From NCBI GenBank assembly GCA_024400455.1, contig JAKSMU010000006.1, positions 1-64,000 of the forward strand: a stretch of 64,000 bases of DNA, read 5' to 3'. The notes under the pieces are model-generated. The model ran no database searches. It was given only the letters and a program-made list of their open reading frames with translations, and was not told the DNA's origin. The stretch comes from Bacteroidales bacterium. GTDB taxonomy: Bacteria > Bacteroidota > Bacteroidia > Bacteroidales > F082. The first letter of the stretch is position 1. The number at the start of each line of letters is the position of its first letter. Positions 10,781-19,826 of this stretch are shown here, one piece after another. The translations under genes and the position numbers were made by a program.

Positions 10781-11239
10781 TTATTTCTTAATTGTGTTAA
10801 TTTTGAGTTCGATAGGTTGTTGAGCCTGCTGCTTGTGTTCTGGTCCTTCGTAAACGTAAAGGTTCTTGAAGATGGCGTTGCCGAGCTTTGTCTTTGGAAG
10901 CATACCCTTAACGGCATGTTCGATGACAGCGATAGGCTTTCTCTTCAACTGTTCCTTGACGGTACGGACGCGCTGACCACCTGGGTAGCCAGTGTAGTGA
11001 ACATAGTACTTTTCATCCATCTTGTTGCCAGTCAGGATGATCTTCTCTGCATTGATAATGATGACATTATCACCACAATCGCTGTGGGGAGTATAGCATG
11101 CCTTCTTTTTGCCACGCAGAATCATGGCAACCTCAGTAGCCAAACGGCCGAGGATTTGACCTTCAGCGTCGATAACATACCATTTCTTGTTGGCATTTTC
11201 CTTGTTGACGCTTACTGTTTTGTAACTTAAGTAATTCAT
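10781..11239 (-). CDS. rplM: 50S ribosomal protein L13
   Basis: Large-subunit protein. The chosen start MNYLSYKTVSVNKENANKKW gives 152 residues, matching the family. An in-frame ATG eight codons earlier (11263) is possible but less family-like. The core includes RLATEVAMILRGKKK and the signature region MLPKTKLGNAIFKNLYVYEG. It is first gene of the operon. Confidence 0.95.
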   Translation of the reverse strand: MNYLSYKTVSVNKENANKKWYVIDAEGQILGRLATEVAMILRGKKKACYTPHSDCGDNVIIINAEKIILTGNKMDEKYYVHYTGYPGGQRVRTVKEQLKRKPIAVIEHAVKGMLPKTKLGNAIFKNLYVYEGPEHKQQAQQPIELKINTIKK

Positions 11240-11294
11240 TTTCTTGTTTATATGTTTATCCAATTCAATAAAACACTACTCTATTTTGAGCGTG

Positions 11295-11302
11295 CAAAAT
11301 TA
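11295..11302 (-). promoter_or_regulatory. -7 promoter element of the rplM operon
   Basis: On the minus strand the sequence is TAATTTTG followed by C, a match to TAnnTTTG, 56 nt upstream of the rplM start. The 11303-11451 divergent region holds nothing else I recognise. Confidence 0.6.
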
Positions 11303-11451
11303 CACCTTTCTTCGATAACTGCAAACTTTTTTGTGCATTAATTCATTTTCGCCCATAAATCAATGCGTTAGCAGAACCGAAGACAGACAATGGACTGTTC
11401 TAACGAGGCCGCAAAAATAGTGTTTTTTTCAAAATGATTGGATTAATATTG

Positions 11452-11459
11452 TAATTTTG
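11452..11459 (+). promoter_or_regulatory. -7 promoter element of the gldA-like gene
   Basis: TAATTTTG followed by C matches TAnnTTTG and lies 17 nt upstream of the ATG at 11477. Confidence 0.6.
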
Positions 11460-11476
11460 CACCAAAATTTCCGCAA

Positions 11477-12385
11477 ATGGCTATTGAGATCAATCATATC
11501 ACCAAACAATATGGCGAACAGCTCGCCCTCAACGATGTCACGCTGAATGTCGACAAAGGCATCGTGGCACTTCTCGGCCCGAATGGAGCCGGCAAATCCA
11601 CTTTGATGAAAATCATCACCTGCTTTATTCCGCCTACCTCGGGAACGGTGAGCGTCAACGGTTTCGACGTGATGGATAATCCTATGGAAGTGAAAAAAAT
11701 CGTGGGTTACCTGCCGGAGCACAACCCGCTTTATTTAGATATGTACGTGCGCGAATACCTTCAGTTTGTGGCTGGCGTGCATCACCTGACGGGCAAGGAG
11801 GCCGAGAAACGCATCGAGGAAATGATTGAACAGACCGGCCTCGGCTTGGAAGCCCACAAGAAAATCGGCGCACTCTCGAAGGGCTACCGCCAGCGCGTGG
11901 GTCTGGCTCAAGCCATGATGCACAACCCGCAGGTGCTCATCCTCGACGAACCTACTTCAGGCCTCGACCCGAACCAGCTGGTCGACATCCGCAACCTCAT
12001 CACCGATTTGGGCAAGGAAAAGACGGTGTTGCTTTCCACCCACATCATGCAGGAAGTGGAAGCCATCTGCTCGCGCGCCATTATTATTAATAAAGGTGTC
12101 GTGGTTGCCGATGACAAGATTGAGAACCTGAAACAGGCCAACACGTCAAACAACGTCATCATCGTTGAGTTTGAGACCGAAGTCACCGAACAGCAATTGC
12201 GTCACATCCCGATGGTGAGCAAGGTGCAGCACGCCAAAGGCAACCACTGGATCATTGAGCCTCAAGACGATGCCGACATCCGCGCCAACCTGATGAAATG
12301 GTCGGTTGAAAACAGCCTCATCATCAAGACTTTGCAGAAGGAAGACATCAGCATTGAGGAAGCTTTCCAGAAACTGACGAAATAA
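11477..12385 (+). CDS. gldA: ABC transporter ATP-binding protein, GldA-like
   Basis: A 302-residue ABC ATPase: Walker [10 protein letters not shown] (34-42), signature LSKGY (133-137) and Walker B LILDEP (Asp157, Glu158). The D-loop SGLDPNQL follows directly. Text such as [21 protein letters not shown] and the ~80-residue C-terminal extension match the GldA group linked to gliding and type IX secretion in Bacteroidota. No permease gene (GldF/GldG) is adjacent, so the partner must lie elsewhere and the assignment is to the subfamily only. Confidence 0.78.
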   Translation: MAIEINHITKQYGEQLALNDVTLNVDKGIVALLGPNGAGKSTLMKIITCFIPPTSGTVSVNGFDVMDNPMEVKKIVGYLPEHNPLYLDMYVREYLQFVAGVHHLTGKEAEKRIEEMIEQTGLGLEAHKKIGALSKGYRQRVGLAQAMMHNPQVLILDEPTSGLDPNQLVDIRNLITDLGKEKTVLLSTHIMQEVEAICSRAIIINKGVVVADDKIENLKQANTSNNVIIVEFETEVTEQQLRHIPMVSKVQHAKGNHWIIEPQDDADIRANLMKWSVENSLIIKTLQKEDISIEEAFQKLTK

Positions 12386-12400
12386 TGGAATTCGCATTTA

Positions 12401-12422
12401 GAGATGCGATTCTCGTCTCTAC
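12401..12422. repeat. Degenerate GAGACGCGA-type palindrome
   Basis: GAGATGCGATTCTCGTCTCT followed by AC is an eroded copy of the palindrome seen at 7731 and elsewhere. It lies between two converging genes, overlapping the stop codon of the M64 peptidase gene. Confidence 0.6.
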
Positions 12423-13771
12423 TTCACATAAAAATCAATCATCTCGTTGATGGCTTTCTGACAGATTGGGCAGAAGCCGGGGGCGGTATTGGTCTGCATT
12501 CGGCAATCATAATAGCCACGGTAGCAACCTTTTGAAGTGTAACCCGCACCTTCAAAAACGCCCACACGGCCCATATACGAGCGGTCATTCGGAGTTGGAA
12601 TCGGCAAATCCTTTTCAACCATATCTTCCCATTTCTTCGAGAAATCGGCTAAAGTGGAAATGTTGGGTTCCCAAGGCTCGACATTGGATGGATAATAATC
12701 TTCCAAAACCTCGTCATCATAGAAATATTCGTCGCCCAAACCTGCAAAACTATGGCCAAACTCGTGTATGAAAACCTCATTGGCATAAGCATCATCGGAA
12801 GTGCCCATAGCGTAGGAATAATAGATGCCGCCACCGCCATACTTGGTCTCATCAGCAATAATGAAAACGCAGTCGAAAGGCGCACCCGAAAAAACCGACG
12901 CAATCTTGCGATGATCCTGAATGGTGAGATAACGGTCTTGATAGAAGGTGTCGAAACTTGAATTGAGGATGGTTTTGCGCCATTGTCCACAATTCGGGAT
13001 ATCGGTTCCCGCCTCTTCGGAGATGCTCTCCACCAGCCACACATTGAAATCATTTTTGCGTGATTTGTAAGGTTCCATCGTAAACAGATAATTCATAAAA
13101 CGCTCAGCATCAGCGTGAAGTTTATCCATTTTGTCAGCAGTGTAGCCTTCACCGCAGAAAACCAAATCAACTTTATGGGCATAATCGCCATTCACCATAA
13201 GCGGCACCACCTTGAAATCGTTTTCAGCACCTGGAATGATATGGCGGTCGGTCGGGTCGACATCGCACTCAAAGAAGGGTTCCAACATCCCCGTCTTTTT
13301 AATCCTCTGATAGAGAACGACATGTACAGTCTGCTTCGGGAAAGGCATCCAAATCGTTTGGTTGACTGCCATCGCCACGTTTTTGGCTTGCTCCGTGGCG
13401 CGCCATTCTTCAAACAAGGTGCAGAAACCTTTGGAATAAATCAGTTTCCCGTCAGCGAATGCCTCAAAATAATACTGGCCGTAGCCAAAAGGGTCAATCA
13501 AGCCATTTGGCGAACCGGCCCATTGCGATTCCTTGTGCAGTTCCGACAAGAAAGCATATTGCGAGTTTCTGTCGCCCGCCAAGACAAAATCGAGGCGCAA
13601 ACGTTCAGAAGTGAAATAGGTATCGTAGTCGACAGTACCCGTGAAAGTACTTGACACAGAACCGTTTCCTGTAACTTTTACAGATTCAGCAGATTGCTTT
13701 TCATTTTGAGCTAAAGCCGGCGACATGGCCAACGCACAGAGACTGACTAATAACAAAAATGATTTCTTCAT
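12419..13771 (-). CDS. Secreted metallopeptidase of the IgA-peptidase M64 family
   Basis: 450 residues with a signal peptide (first ~22 residues, ending PALAQ), an N-terminal beta-rich domain to about residue 175, then the catalytic domain. The zinc motif HEFGHSFAGLGDEY starts at residue 336 (His336, Glu337, His340), with Asp347 as the third-ligand candidate. This is the M64 signature first seen in a Clostridium IgA protease. No T9SS sorting domain or lipobox is present, so it is probably periplasmic or released. Whether it cleaves IgA is unknown. Confidence 0.88.
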   Translation of the reverse strand: MKKSFLLLVSLCALAMSPALAQNEKQSAESVKVTGNGSVSSTFTGTVDYDTYFTSERLRLDFVLAGDRNSQYAFLSELHKESQWAGSPNGLIDPFGYGQYYFEAFADGKLIYSKGFCTLFEEWRATEQAKNVAMAVNQTIWMPFPKQTVHVVLYQRIKKTGMLEPFFECDVDPTDRHIIPGAENDFKVVPLMVNGDYAHKVDLVFCGEGYTADKMDKLHADAERFMNYLFTMEPYKSRKNDFNVWLVESISEEAGTDIPNCGQWRKTILNSSFDTFYQDRYLTIQDHRKIASVFSGAPFDCVFIIADETKYGGGGIYYSYAMGTSDDAYANEVFIHEFGHSFAGLGDEYFYDDEVLEDYYPSNVEPWEPNISTLADFSKKWEDMVEKDLPIPTPNDRSYMGRVGVFEGAGYTSKGCYRGYYDCRMQTNTAPGFCPICQKAINEMIDFYVK

Positions 13772-13798
13772 GACAGTTTCGTTTTATGAATATTGGTG

Positions 13799-13806
13799 CA
13801 AAAATA
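13799..13806 (-). promoter_or_regulatory. -7 promoter element of the M64 gene
   Basis: On the minus strand TATTTTTG followed by C, 28 nt upstream of the start codon. It is back to back with the plus-strand element at 13828. Confidence 0.55.
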
Positions 13807-13827
13807 TAAATTTGCCAGATTTTTACC

Positions 13828-13835
13828 TACTTTTG
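13828..13835 (+). promoter_or_regulatory. -7 promoter element of the LOG-kinase gene
   Basis: TACTTTTG followed by C, matching TAnnTTTG, 14 nt upstream of the ATG at 13850. Confidence 0.6.
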
Positions 13836-13849
13836 CAAAAATTTGAACG

Positions 13850-15010
13850 ATGAAAAGAAACAAGATTTGCATCTTTTGCGGCAGCAGCATGGGGTTCGAT
13901 GCCGTTTACAAAGAGAAGGCTGCTGAATTGGGTCAGGCTATGGCCGACAACGCTTGCGAACTATATTATGGTGCTGGCAACGTAGGTCTGATGAAAATCA
14001 TTGCTGACACGATGCAGAAAAACCATTGCAAGGTTTCGGGCACCATCACGCACAAACTCAACAATATGGGCGTTGGTCGCAACGACATTGACGAAATGAT
14101 TCTGGTCGACTCAATGGCCGAGCGGAAGGCGATTCTGGAAGAAAAAGCAGATGCTTTCATTGCCATGCCGGGCGGATTCGGCACCATGGATGAGCTCTTT
14201 GAAGCCATCGTGCTGAGCCAGTTGCGCGTCTTCGACAAACCCGTCGCTCTTTTCAATGTCAATGGTTATTACGACCATCTGCTGGCATGGATGCAACACG
14301 CCGTTGATGAAGGTTTCGTCAGAAGCGAGCATCTCAACAATATCATCGTCAGCAGCGACCCGAAAGAACTCTTTGAACGCATCGATGCCTTCGAGCCCGT
14401 CGAAGTTCACAAATGGGTACATAACATCAAGGAAGAATCAGAACACAAGAAAATGATAGTAATAGGAATTACAGGCACTTTGGGCGCCGGCAAAGGCACC
14501 ATCGTCGATTATCTGCTGAAAAACAAAGGCTTCAAGCATTATTCTGTCCGTGCTTACATTGCCGAGGAAATCACGCGCCGCGGCATGGAAGTCAACCGCG
14601 ACACTTTAACTGCGGTCGCCAACGACTTGCGCGCTTCACACAGTCCAAGTTACATCACCGACCAACTGTATCTGCGTGCCGTCGAAGAAGGGCAAAACGC
14701 TGTGATTGAAAGCATCCGCACGCCTGGCGAAATACAATCGCTCCGACAGAAAGGTGAATTTTATCTTTTTGCCGTTGATGCTGACCAACAAATCAGGTAC
14801 GACCGCATTTACTTGCGCGGTTCCGAGACAGACCACGTCAGTTTCGAGACCTTCAAGATGAACGAGGAACGCGAGATGACCAACACCGACCCGAACAAAC
14901 AGAATCTTGGTGCTTGCATCAAGGCAGCCGATTATGTTTTCCAGAATAACGGCACGATAGAAGAACTTTATGCTGAAGTAGAAAAAGTCATTCAAAAAAT
15001 CGAAAAATAA
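13850..15010 (+). CDS. LOG-family nucleotide hydrolase fused to a P-loop nucleotide-kinase-like domain
   Basis: 386 residues in two parts. Residues 1-~195 are a LOG/TIGR00730 Rossmann domain, known in relatives to remove ribose phosphate from nucleoside monophosphates; it shows IFCGSSMG near the start and the motif PGGFGTMDE (107-115). Residues ~203-386 are a P-loop domain starting MIVIGITGTLGAGKGTIVDY (loop 206-217), of the kinase-like type annotated near dCMP deaminases or as dephospho-CoA-kinase-like. An internal Met at the junction could allow separate translation. The stop overlaps the dCMP deaminase ATG by 1 nt, so the pair is coupled and probably acts on deoxynucleotides. Confidence 0.8.
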   Translation: MKRNKICIFCGSSMGFDAVYKEKAAELGQAMADNACELYYGAGNVGLMKIIADTMQKNHCKVSGTITHKLNNMGVGRNDIDEMILVDSMAERKAILEEKADAFIAMPGGFGTMDELFEAIVLSQLRVFDKPVALFNVNGYYDHLLAWMQHAVDEGFVRSEHLNNIIVSSDPKELFERIDAFEPVEVHKWVHNIKEESEHKKMIVIGITGTLGAGKGTIVDYLLKNKGFKHYSVRAYIAEEITRRGMEVNRDTLTAVANDLRASHSPSYITDQLYLRAVEEGQNAVIESIRTPGEIQSLRQKGEFYLFAVDADQQIRYDRIYLRGSETDHVSFETFKMNEEREMTNTDPNKQNLGACIKAADYVFQNNGTIEELYAEVEKVIQKIEK

Positions 15011-15516
15011 TGGAAGAACAGCACATCCGTCCCAGTTGGGATGATTATTTCCTGAATTTGGCCGACACCGTTTCGGAACGCGCCACCTGCAACCGTGGCC
15101 GTAGCGGCTGCGTCATCGTTAAGGACAAGCAGATTTTGGTCACCGGATATGTAGGCTCACCAAAAGGCCTCCCACACTGCGACGAAGTCGGGCATTTGTT
15201 CCGCAAGACCATTCACGAAGACGGCACTATCACCCAGCACTGCGTGCGCACCGTCCACGCCGAGCAGAACGCCATTTGTCAGGCTGCACGCCGTGGCATC
15301 GCTTTGGATGGCAGCACTTTGTATTGCCGCATGACGCCTTGCCGCACCTGCGCCATGCTCATCATCAACTGCGGCATCGTTAGAGTGGTTTGCGAACGCA
15401 AATACCATGATGGCGCAGAGACTGAAGAGATGTTCAAGCAAGTGGGCATTGAACTGGTTTACAAATATGATGAAGTGCAGCAATACGAAGGACAGCGCTG
15501 CGACAACCAGAAATAG
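15010..15516 (+). CDS. dCMP deaminase family protein
   Basis: 168-residue zinc deaminase of the ComEB/dCMP deaminase type, converting dCMP to dUMP for thymidylate synthesis. The zinc site is visible as HAEQNA (His and catalytic Glu) and PCRTCAM (two Cys ligands). It overlaps the upstream LOG-kinase gene by 1 nt (TAATG), which suggests a nucleotide-salvage unit. Confidence 0.92.
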   Translation: MEEQHIRPSWDDYFLNLADTVSERATCNRGRSGCVIVKDKQILVTGYVGSPKGLPHCDEVGHLFRKTIHEDGTITQHCVRTVHAEQNAICQAARRGIALDGSTLYCRMTPCRTCAMLIINCGIVRVVCERKYHDGAETEEMFKQVGIELVYKYDEVQQYEGQRCDNQK

Positions 15517-15542
15517 ACATTTACCTTTAACAACCAACAAAC

Positions 15543-16691
15543 ATGAAAAGAATAATTCTTTCACTGATTCTAGCGATCTTGGGTACAGGTCTTTTTGCCT
15601 GCAGCCAATGTTATGCCATCCAACCTTACGGGGGCGATGTCATCTACTTAAAAAACGGCATTGTACTTGAAGGCACAATCCTGGAACAGACCGATACTTT
15701 TATCCGGATGAATGTTGATTCGCGAGGCGAAATCACATTGCAAATGGCCGACATTGAAAAGGTCGTCACCCAATTCGCTGATGGCAATTACAACTATGCC
15801 ATTACATCAGAATACCCCAACCTGCCGAAAACAGAAAATCCAGTTGTTGAAACCAAGCCGGAGACTGGCAGTAATATCGCAAAAACAAATACACCTAAAA
15901 AAACACACAAGTCCCAAAAGAGCTTTTTGCCAGATGATGTTTATTATGACTTGGCCATGGGCTGCATTGTCAGCAACTTCTATCTGGAAGCAAGGCTCGG
16001 TTTCGGTTCTGGCAATGTCGATTGCGACAACATGCCTTACGGCATCACATATTCCTACAATTGTCCTGGAACGATGGGGAGTTCGTATGGAACAGCAAGT
16101 TTGGCAGGAGGCATGATTATGTTTTTCGGAAATCATTGTGGCTTCGATTTCAACATCGGCTATACACAGGAATTGGGTGTAGCCGCATTCCAAGGCGAAT
16201 ACGCCTACCTTTCAAGTCCAGCCGTTGGCATGTCGATGTTTGACATGTACTTCGGATTCCTTTTGGGACATCGTTTCCGTCTCGGAGCCACTTGCGCTAT
16301 CGGCAGCGCCTATTCAAGCGGCGACGGCTGGGATGAACATAACAGTCCGAATTATAAACCGCCAATGATATATGACGACGACCTGAATCCAAGTTCCGAT
16401 TTCGCTTTCAATTGGGGCGTGGATTTGAGTTATTTCCTTACGCCAAGACTCGGCATTACGGTGTATGGACGCAGTTGCGACATCTCAAACAGATACACCT
16501 ATTCCCAACCATACCCGCTAAACGACATTTATGTTGACAACAATTCCAAGCGCTTGTCGTTTGGTGCCGAATTGAACATCCGTATCCAACCGAAATGTTA
16601 CAATGTAAAAGAGACCATTAGTTATGAGAGCTACGGCTCGTATGCCATTGAACGTTACAGGGCATGGAAGGATTGCGAAGAAGATGACTAA
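15543..16691 (+). CDS. Predicted outer-membrane beta-barrel protein
   Basis: 382 residues with a signal sequence; the region GLFACSQC has Cys residues, so lipid modification is possible but not clear. Residues ~30-75 form a small beta domain (GDVIYLKNGIVLEGTI then EITLQMADIEKV) common in Bacteroidota envelope proteins. A Lys/Thr/Pro linker follows, then ~250 residues of alternating hydrophobic, aromatic-rich strands (for example FDMYFGFLLGHRFRLGATCAIG) like a small barrel. No named family is recognised. It lies 26 nt after the deaminase gene and may be co-transcribed. Confidence 0.6.
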   Translation: MKRIILSLILAILGTGLFACSQCYAIQPYGGDVIYLKNGIVLEGTILEQTDTFIRMNVDSRGEITLQMADIEKVVTQFADGNYNYAITSEYPNLPKTENPVVETKPETGSNIAKTNTPKKTHKSQKSFLPDDVYYDLAMGCIVSNFYLEARLGFGSGNVDCDNMPYGITYSYNCPGTMGSSYGTASLAGGMIMFFGNHCGFDFNIGYTQELGVAAFQGEYAYLSSPAVGMSMFDMYFGFLLGHRFRLGATCAIGSAYSSGDGWDEHNSPNYKPPMIYDDDLNPSSDFAFNWGVDLSYFLTPRLGITVYGRSCDISNRYTYSQPYPLNDIYVDNNSKRLSFGAELNIRIQPKCYNVKETISYESYGSYAIERYRAWKDCEEDD

Positions 16692-16708
16692 ATTGCAAAG
16701 CATCGCAA

Positions 16709-16748
16709 TAAAAAACGAGGACGACAAATTTGTCGTCCTCGTTTTCTT
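16709..16748. terminator. Bidirectional terminator between converging genes
   Basis: AAAACGAGGACGACAAAT and its complement ATTTGTCGTCCTCGTTTT form a long, perfect, nearly loopless stem with A/T ends. It serves the barrel gene on the plus strand and the lipoprotein pair on the minus strand. Confidence 0.88.
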
Positions 16749-16763
16749 TTGCGTTGACCTAAC

Positions 16764-17252
16764 TTACTGTTTGATCAAAGTGCCAGTCATATCAGCGGTG
16801 ACGACAACAGGAATCGGGAAAGGGAGTTCTTCCAGAGTAATAGTGCCTTCGGCTTTGACATTGCCGACGACATCCAAGTTGTTACCATTCAGGTCGCCTT
16901 TCAGATTGACGAGGAAGTTCATGTCTTGACCTTCAACAGCAACATTTTGACTGAAAGGGTCAAAATCGACATGAGTGCCATTGCACAATCCTTTGACGCT
17001 GAAAATTTCACCATCGAGATCGACGCTTGCGACCACTTCATCATCCTGATCGCCAGCGGTGAGCTGCAGCGAAACATCAAAACCTTGGTCTTCCAACACA
17101 AAAGGTTCTTCCATAAGAGGTGTGGTCATGACAGCATCGCCAGAGATTGTGCCAGCGTAGTTACCGATAAATTTTTCATTTTCTTTTTCCTTGTTGCAGG
17201 AAGCAAGGCCTAATGAAACAAGGCACATTGCGATAATGAATAATTTCTTCAT
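16764..17252 (-). CDS. Lipoprotein, paralogue of the upstream neighbour
   Basis: 162 residues with a clear lipobox (SLGLASC, Cys19). The mature part is beta-rich: FIGNYAGTIS, then VSLQLTAGDQDDEVVASVDLDGEIFSV. The same framework (FLGNYSGKL, NLVAGAQDNQVVANCVAYGQNFSM) is found in the gene at 17284, so the two are a tandem duplication. The fold resembles calycin-like Bacteroidota lipoproteins, but no named function is recognised. It is 31 nt downstream of its paralogue and probably co-transcribed. Confidence 0.7.
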   Translation of the reverse strand: MKKLFIIAMCLVSLGLASCNKEKENEKFIGNYAGTISGDAVMTTPLMEEPFVLEDQGFDVSLQLTAGDQDDEVVASVDLDGEIFSVKGLCNGTHVDFDPFSQNVAVEGQDMNFLVNLKGDLNGNNLDVVGNVKAEGTITLEELPFPIPVVVTADMTGTLIKQ

Positions 17253-17283
17253 AGTTGATTAATATTAAGTTAATAAATTAGGT

Positions 17284-17820
17284 TTATCCAACTTTGTTGA
17301 CGCGACCGACAGAAGTGCCATTCAATGGGAATGTCACAGGAATGCCCAACGCCTGGGCTGTAATGTTTCCGTTGGTCGTTCCGTCAAGATAAAGGTAATC
17401 CACATTCAGCAGATTATCGTGCATCAGCGTGGCGGAATAATTGAATGTGATGTTGACAGAAGCATCAAGCGTATTGATGATTGGGAGATTGATGCTGATG
17501 AAATCTGTCAAAGCAATATCGATGGTTGCGGGATCGAAAACGATTTTGTTTTCATTGATGGTGCCCGTCATCGAGAAATTCTGTCCATAAGCTACACAGT
17601 TCGCCACGACCTGATTGTCTTGGGCGCCTGCCACCAAATTCATGGTCAGATTCATGTCGCTGACATCACTTTCGTGTTCGGTATAGAAAGTGATTGTGGT
17701 CCTGGAGACCAGTTTTCCGGAATAATTGCCAAGGAACTGCATGTTTTCCGGATCGGGTTTTGAGCAACTGCTCACAGCCAAAGCGATGATGCTTAAGGCT
17801 AAAAACAAATACTTTTTCAT
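17284..17820 (-). CDS. Lipoprotein, paralogue of the downstream neighbour
   Basis: 178 residues; signal and lipobox AVSSC (Cys19). It is the first gene of a two-gene unit with the 162-residue paralogue at 16764. Shared pattern: NYSGKL, AGAQDNQVVA, GQNFSM, FDPAT near matched positions. Function unknown; probably an inner-leaflet or surface lipoprotein. Confidence 0.7.
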   Translation of the reverse strand: MKKYLFLALSIIALAVSSCSKPDPENMQFLGNYSGKLVSRTTITFYTEHESDVSDMNLTMNLVAGAQDNQVVANCVAYGQNFSMTGTINENKIVFDPATIDIALTDFISINLPIINTLDASVNITFNYSATLMHDNLLNVDYLYLDGTTNGNITAQALGIPVTFPLNGTSVGRVNKVG

Positions 17821-17877
17821 AGGATTAAATTAAATGGTTATACAATTTGCTTCAAAAAAAAATACCAAATGAACTTG

Positions 17878-17885
17878 CAAATTTA
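17878..17885 (-). promoter_or_regulatory. Candidate -7 element of the lipoprotein pair
   Basis: On the minus strand TAAATTTG followed by C, 58 nt upstream of the 17820 start. It is divergent from the nhaC promoter. Confidence 0.45.
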
Positions 17886-17928
17886 ATACCAAATATCGAA
17901 ACTTGAAACATTTTGGCAAAATAATGCC

Positions 17929-17936
17929 TACTTTTG
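17929..17936 (+). promoter_or_regulatory. -7 promoter element of the nhaC-like gene
   Basis: TACTTTTG followed by C, matching TAnnTTTG, 18 nt before the chosen start at 17955. It overlaps an earlier in-frame ATG (17934), which is therefore unlikely to be the start. Confidence 0.6.
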
Positions 17937-17954
17937 CCACAAATATTCATCACA

Positions 17955-19613
17955 ATGAAAAAGAAAACAGTGTTTATAAGCATATTAACCTCATTAGTCA
18001 TTGGGGGCGTTTTGCTTTATGTTCTAGGTCCTGTAAGCGGACCCATGCCATTGTGGCTGTCAATCTTGCCACCATTGGTAGCCATTGTGATGGCACTCAT
18101 CCTGAAAGAAGTGCTCTCATCGCTTTTCCTAGGCATTCTGACCGGAACCTTCATCATGGCACTCTACGCAGGACAAGGACCAGCCGAAGCTTTGCTCGGG
18201 GGCACTTTACGGGTAGTCGACACCTACATGACGGGATCCATTTTTGATGCCGACCATGTCAAGATAATTGTCTTCACGCTACTTATCGGCGGCATGGTGA
18301 GGATTATCACCATTAACGGGGGCATGCAAGGCGTGGTGAACTGGCTTTCAAAGAAAGCAAAGACAGCCCGCTCGGGACAACTGATGACTTTCCTGATGGA
18401 CTTGTGCGTCTTTTTCGACGACTACTCCAACACCTTGGTTGTGGGCAATACCATGCGTCCAGTGACTGACAAACTCAAGATTTCGCGCGAGAAACTTTCC
18501 TATATCGTTGATTCCACATCGGCCCCTGTCGTGGCCGTGGCTTTTGTCACCACCTGGATTGGTGCCGAACTGAGTTACATACAGCAAGGCATTGAAGCCG
18601 TAGGCATGGAGACTTCCGCCTATTCCGTGTTTTTCCATTCACTGGCTTATAGTTTCTATCCCTTTCTCACCTTGGCCTTCGTGCTGATGCTCATCCTCAG
18701 CGGCCGCGATTTCGGTCCAATGCTCAAGGCGGAACGCGCCGCCAGACTTGCTGAAGCGGCAACTTCTTCTGAAGAGGTGACAAAGCCGCAGGAAACACAT
18801 GTCATTGACGCCGTTTTGCCTTTATTGGTACTGATTTTCGGCACAATCATAGGTTTAATATGTACAGGCTACGACCCAACGGTCTGGACAACCAGCAGTC
18901 TCAACTTCTTCTCCAAGATATCCGCCATCATCGGAAATGCCAACTCTTATGTAGCTTTGCTTTGGGCTTCAACATTCTCTCTTTTGACCGCTATCATCAT
19001 GACGATACTCAGAGGCAAAGTGAAGTTCAGCAAGCTCATGGAGGAAGTCATCGAAGGTTTCAAATCGATGTTTACCGCAGTCGTTATCCTAACAATGGCA
19101 TGGTCCATTGCTTTGGTAACCAAAGACATGCACACGGCTGAGTTTGTCTCGCAATTGCTGCTAAAATGGTCGCTCTCGCCAGCTTTGGTGCCCGTTCTCA
19201 CTTTTGTTTTGGCTTGTCTGATAGGATTTTCAACCGGCACTTCATGGGGCACCATGGCCATTCTTTACCCACTCATTCTTCCGGCTTCATGGTTGCTCTG
19301 CCAAGAAAATGGTCTTGACCTTGAAACCAGCATGCCGTTATTCTACAATGTAGTCGCTTCGGTGATGGCAGGCGCAGTCATGGGCGACCATTGTTCCCCG
19401 ATTTCCGACACGACCATCATGAGTTCGTTAGCAAGCGGTTGCGAACATCTGAAACACGTAGGGACACAAATGCCATACGCCTTGACGGTGGGATGTGTGG
19501 CACTTTTGTTTGGCGTCATGCCAACGGCATTTGGCTTACCGTCATGGGTAGCCTTTGCCATAGCCCTCATCATACTTGGTTTAGTGGTACGTTTCGTAGG
19601 GGAAAAGGGATAA
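17955..19613 (+). CDS. nhaC: Na+/H+ antiporter, NhaC family
   Basis: Inner-membrane antiporter, 552 residues, with about 12 or more hydrophobic segments. The family-typical middle section has DLCVFFDDYSNTLVVGNTMRPVTDK (key residues FFDDYSNTL and GNTMRP) and the C-terminal part has FSTGTSWGTMAILYPL and VMGDHCSPISDTTIMSS. These match the NhaC-type antiporter domain, which exports Na+ in exchange for protons. The exact substrate is not determined by sequence; amino-acid or dicarboxylate exchange occurs in relatives. Confidence 0.85.
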   Translation: MKKKTVFISILTSLVIGGVLLYVLGPVSGPMPLWLSILPPLVAIVMALILKEVLSSLFLGILTGTFIMALYAGQGPAEALLGGTLRVVDTYMTGSIFDADHVKIIVFTLLIGGMVRIITINGGMQGVVNWLSKKAKTARSGQLMTFLMDLCVFFDDYSNTLVVGNTMRPVTDKLKISREKLSYIVDSTSAPVVAVAFVTTWIGAELSYIQQGIEAVGMETSAYSVFFHSLAYSFYPFLTLAFVLMLILSGRDFGPMLKAERAARLAEAATSSEEVTKPQETHVIDAVLPLLVLIFGTIIGLICTGYDPTVWTTSSLNFFSKISAIIGNANSYVALLWASTFSLLTAIIMTILRGKVKFSKLMEEVIEGFKSMFTAVVILTMAWSIALVTKDMHTAEFVSQLLLKWSLSPALVPVLTFVLACLIGFSTGTSWGTMAILYPLILPASWLLCQENGLDLETSMPLFYNVVASVMAGAVMGDHCSPISDTTIMSSLASGCEHLKHVGTQMPYALTVGCVALLFGVMPTAFGLPSWVAFAIALIILGLVVRFVGEKG

Positions 19614-19649
19614 AAAAACAAGACTGAAACCTCAGCCTTGTCTTGCGTG

Positions 19650-19721
19650 TAGCGGGGGGAGGATTCGAACCTCCGACCTCCGGGTTATGAGCCCGACGAG
19701 CTGCCTCTGCTCTACCCCGCA
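19650..19721 (-). tRNA. Initiator tRNA-fMet (anticodon CAT)
   Basis: On the minus strand the anticodon loop is CTCATAA, flanked by GGG and CCC, the three G-C pairs diagnostic of initiator tRNA. The T arm reads GGAGGTTCGAATCCTCC, and the D stem is GAGC/GCTC with a short loop. The acceptor stem has six G-C pairs after an unpaired first base (T1 against T72), also an initiator trait. No CCA is encoded. Convergent with the antiporter gene and divergent from era. Confidence 0.93.
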
Positions 19722-19771
19722 TCGTGGGAAAAACTCATCGGAAAAACATTCTTTTCGTCTGAATTCGGCTG

Positions 19772-19779
19772 CAAAGATA
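19772..19779 (-). promoter_or_regulatory. -7 promoter element of the initiator tRNA
   Basis: On the minus strand TATCTTTG followed by C, a full TAnnTTTG match, about 50 nt upstream of the mature tRNA 5' end. Confidence 0.6.
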
Positions 19780-19788
19780 AATATTTTG

Positions 19789-19796
19789 TTTCTTTG
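19789..19796 (+). promoter_or_regulatory. Possible -7 element of era
   Basis: TTTCTTTG followed by C has one mismatch to TAnnTTTG and lies 30 nt before the era start. Confidence 0.35.
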
Positions 19797-19826
19797 CAGC
19801 GCAAAAAAAGCAGAAAATTTTTCATT

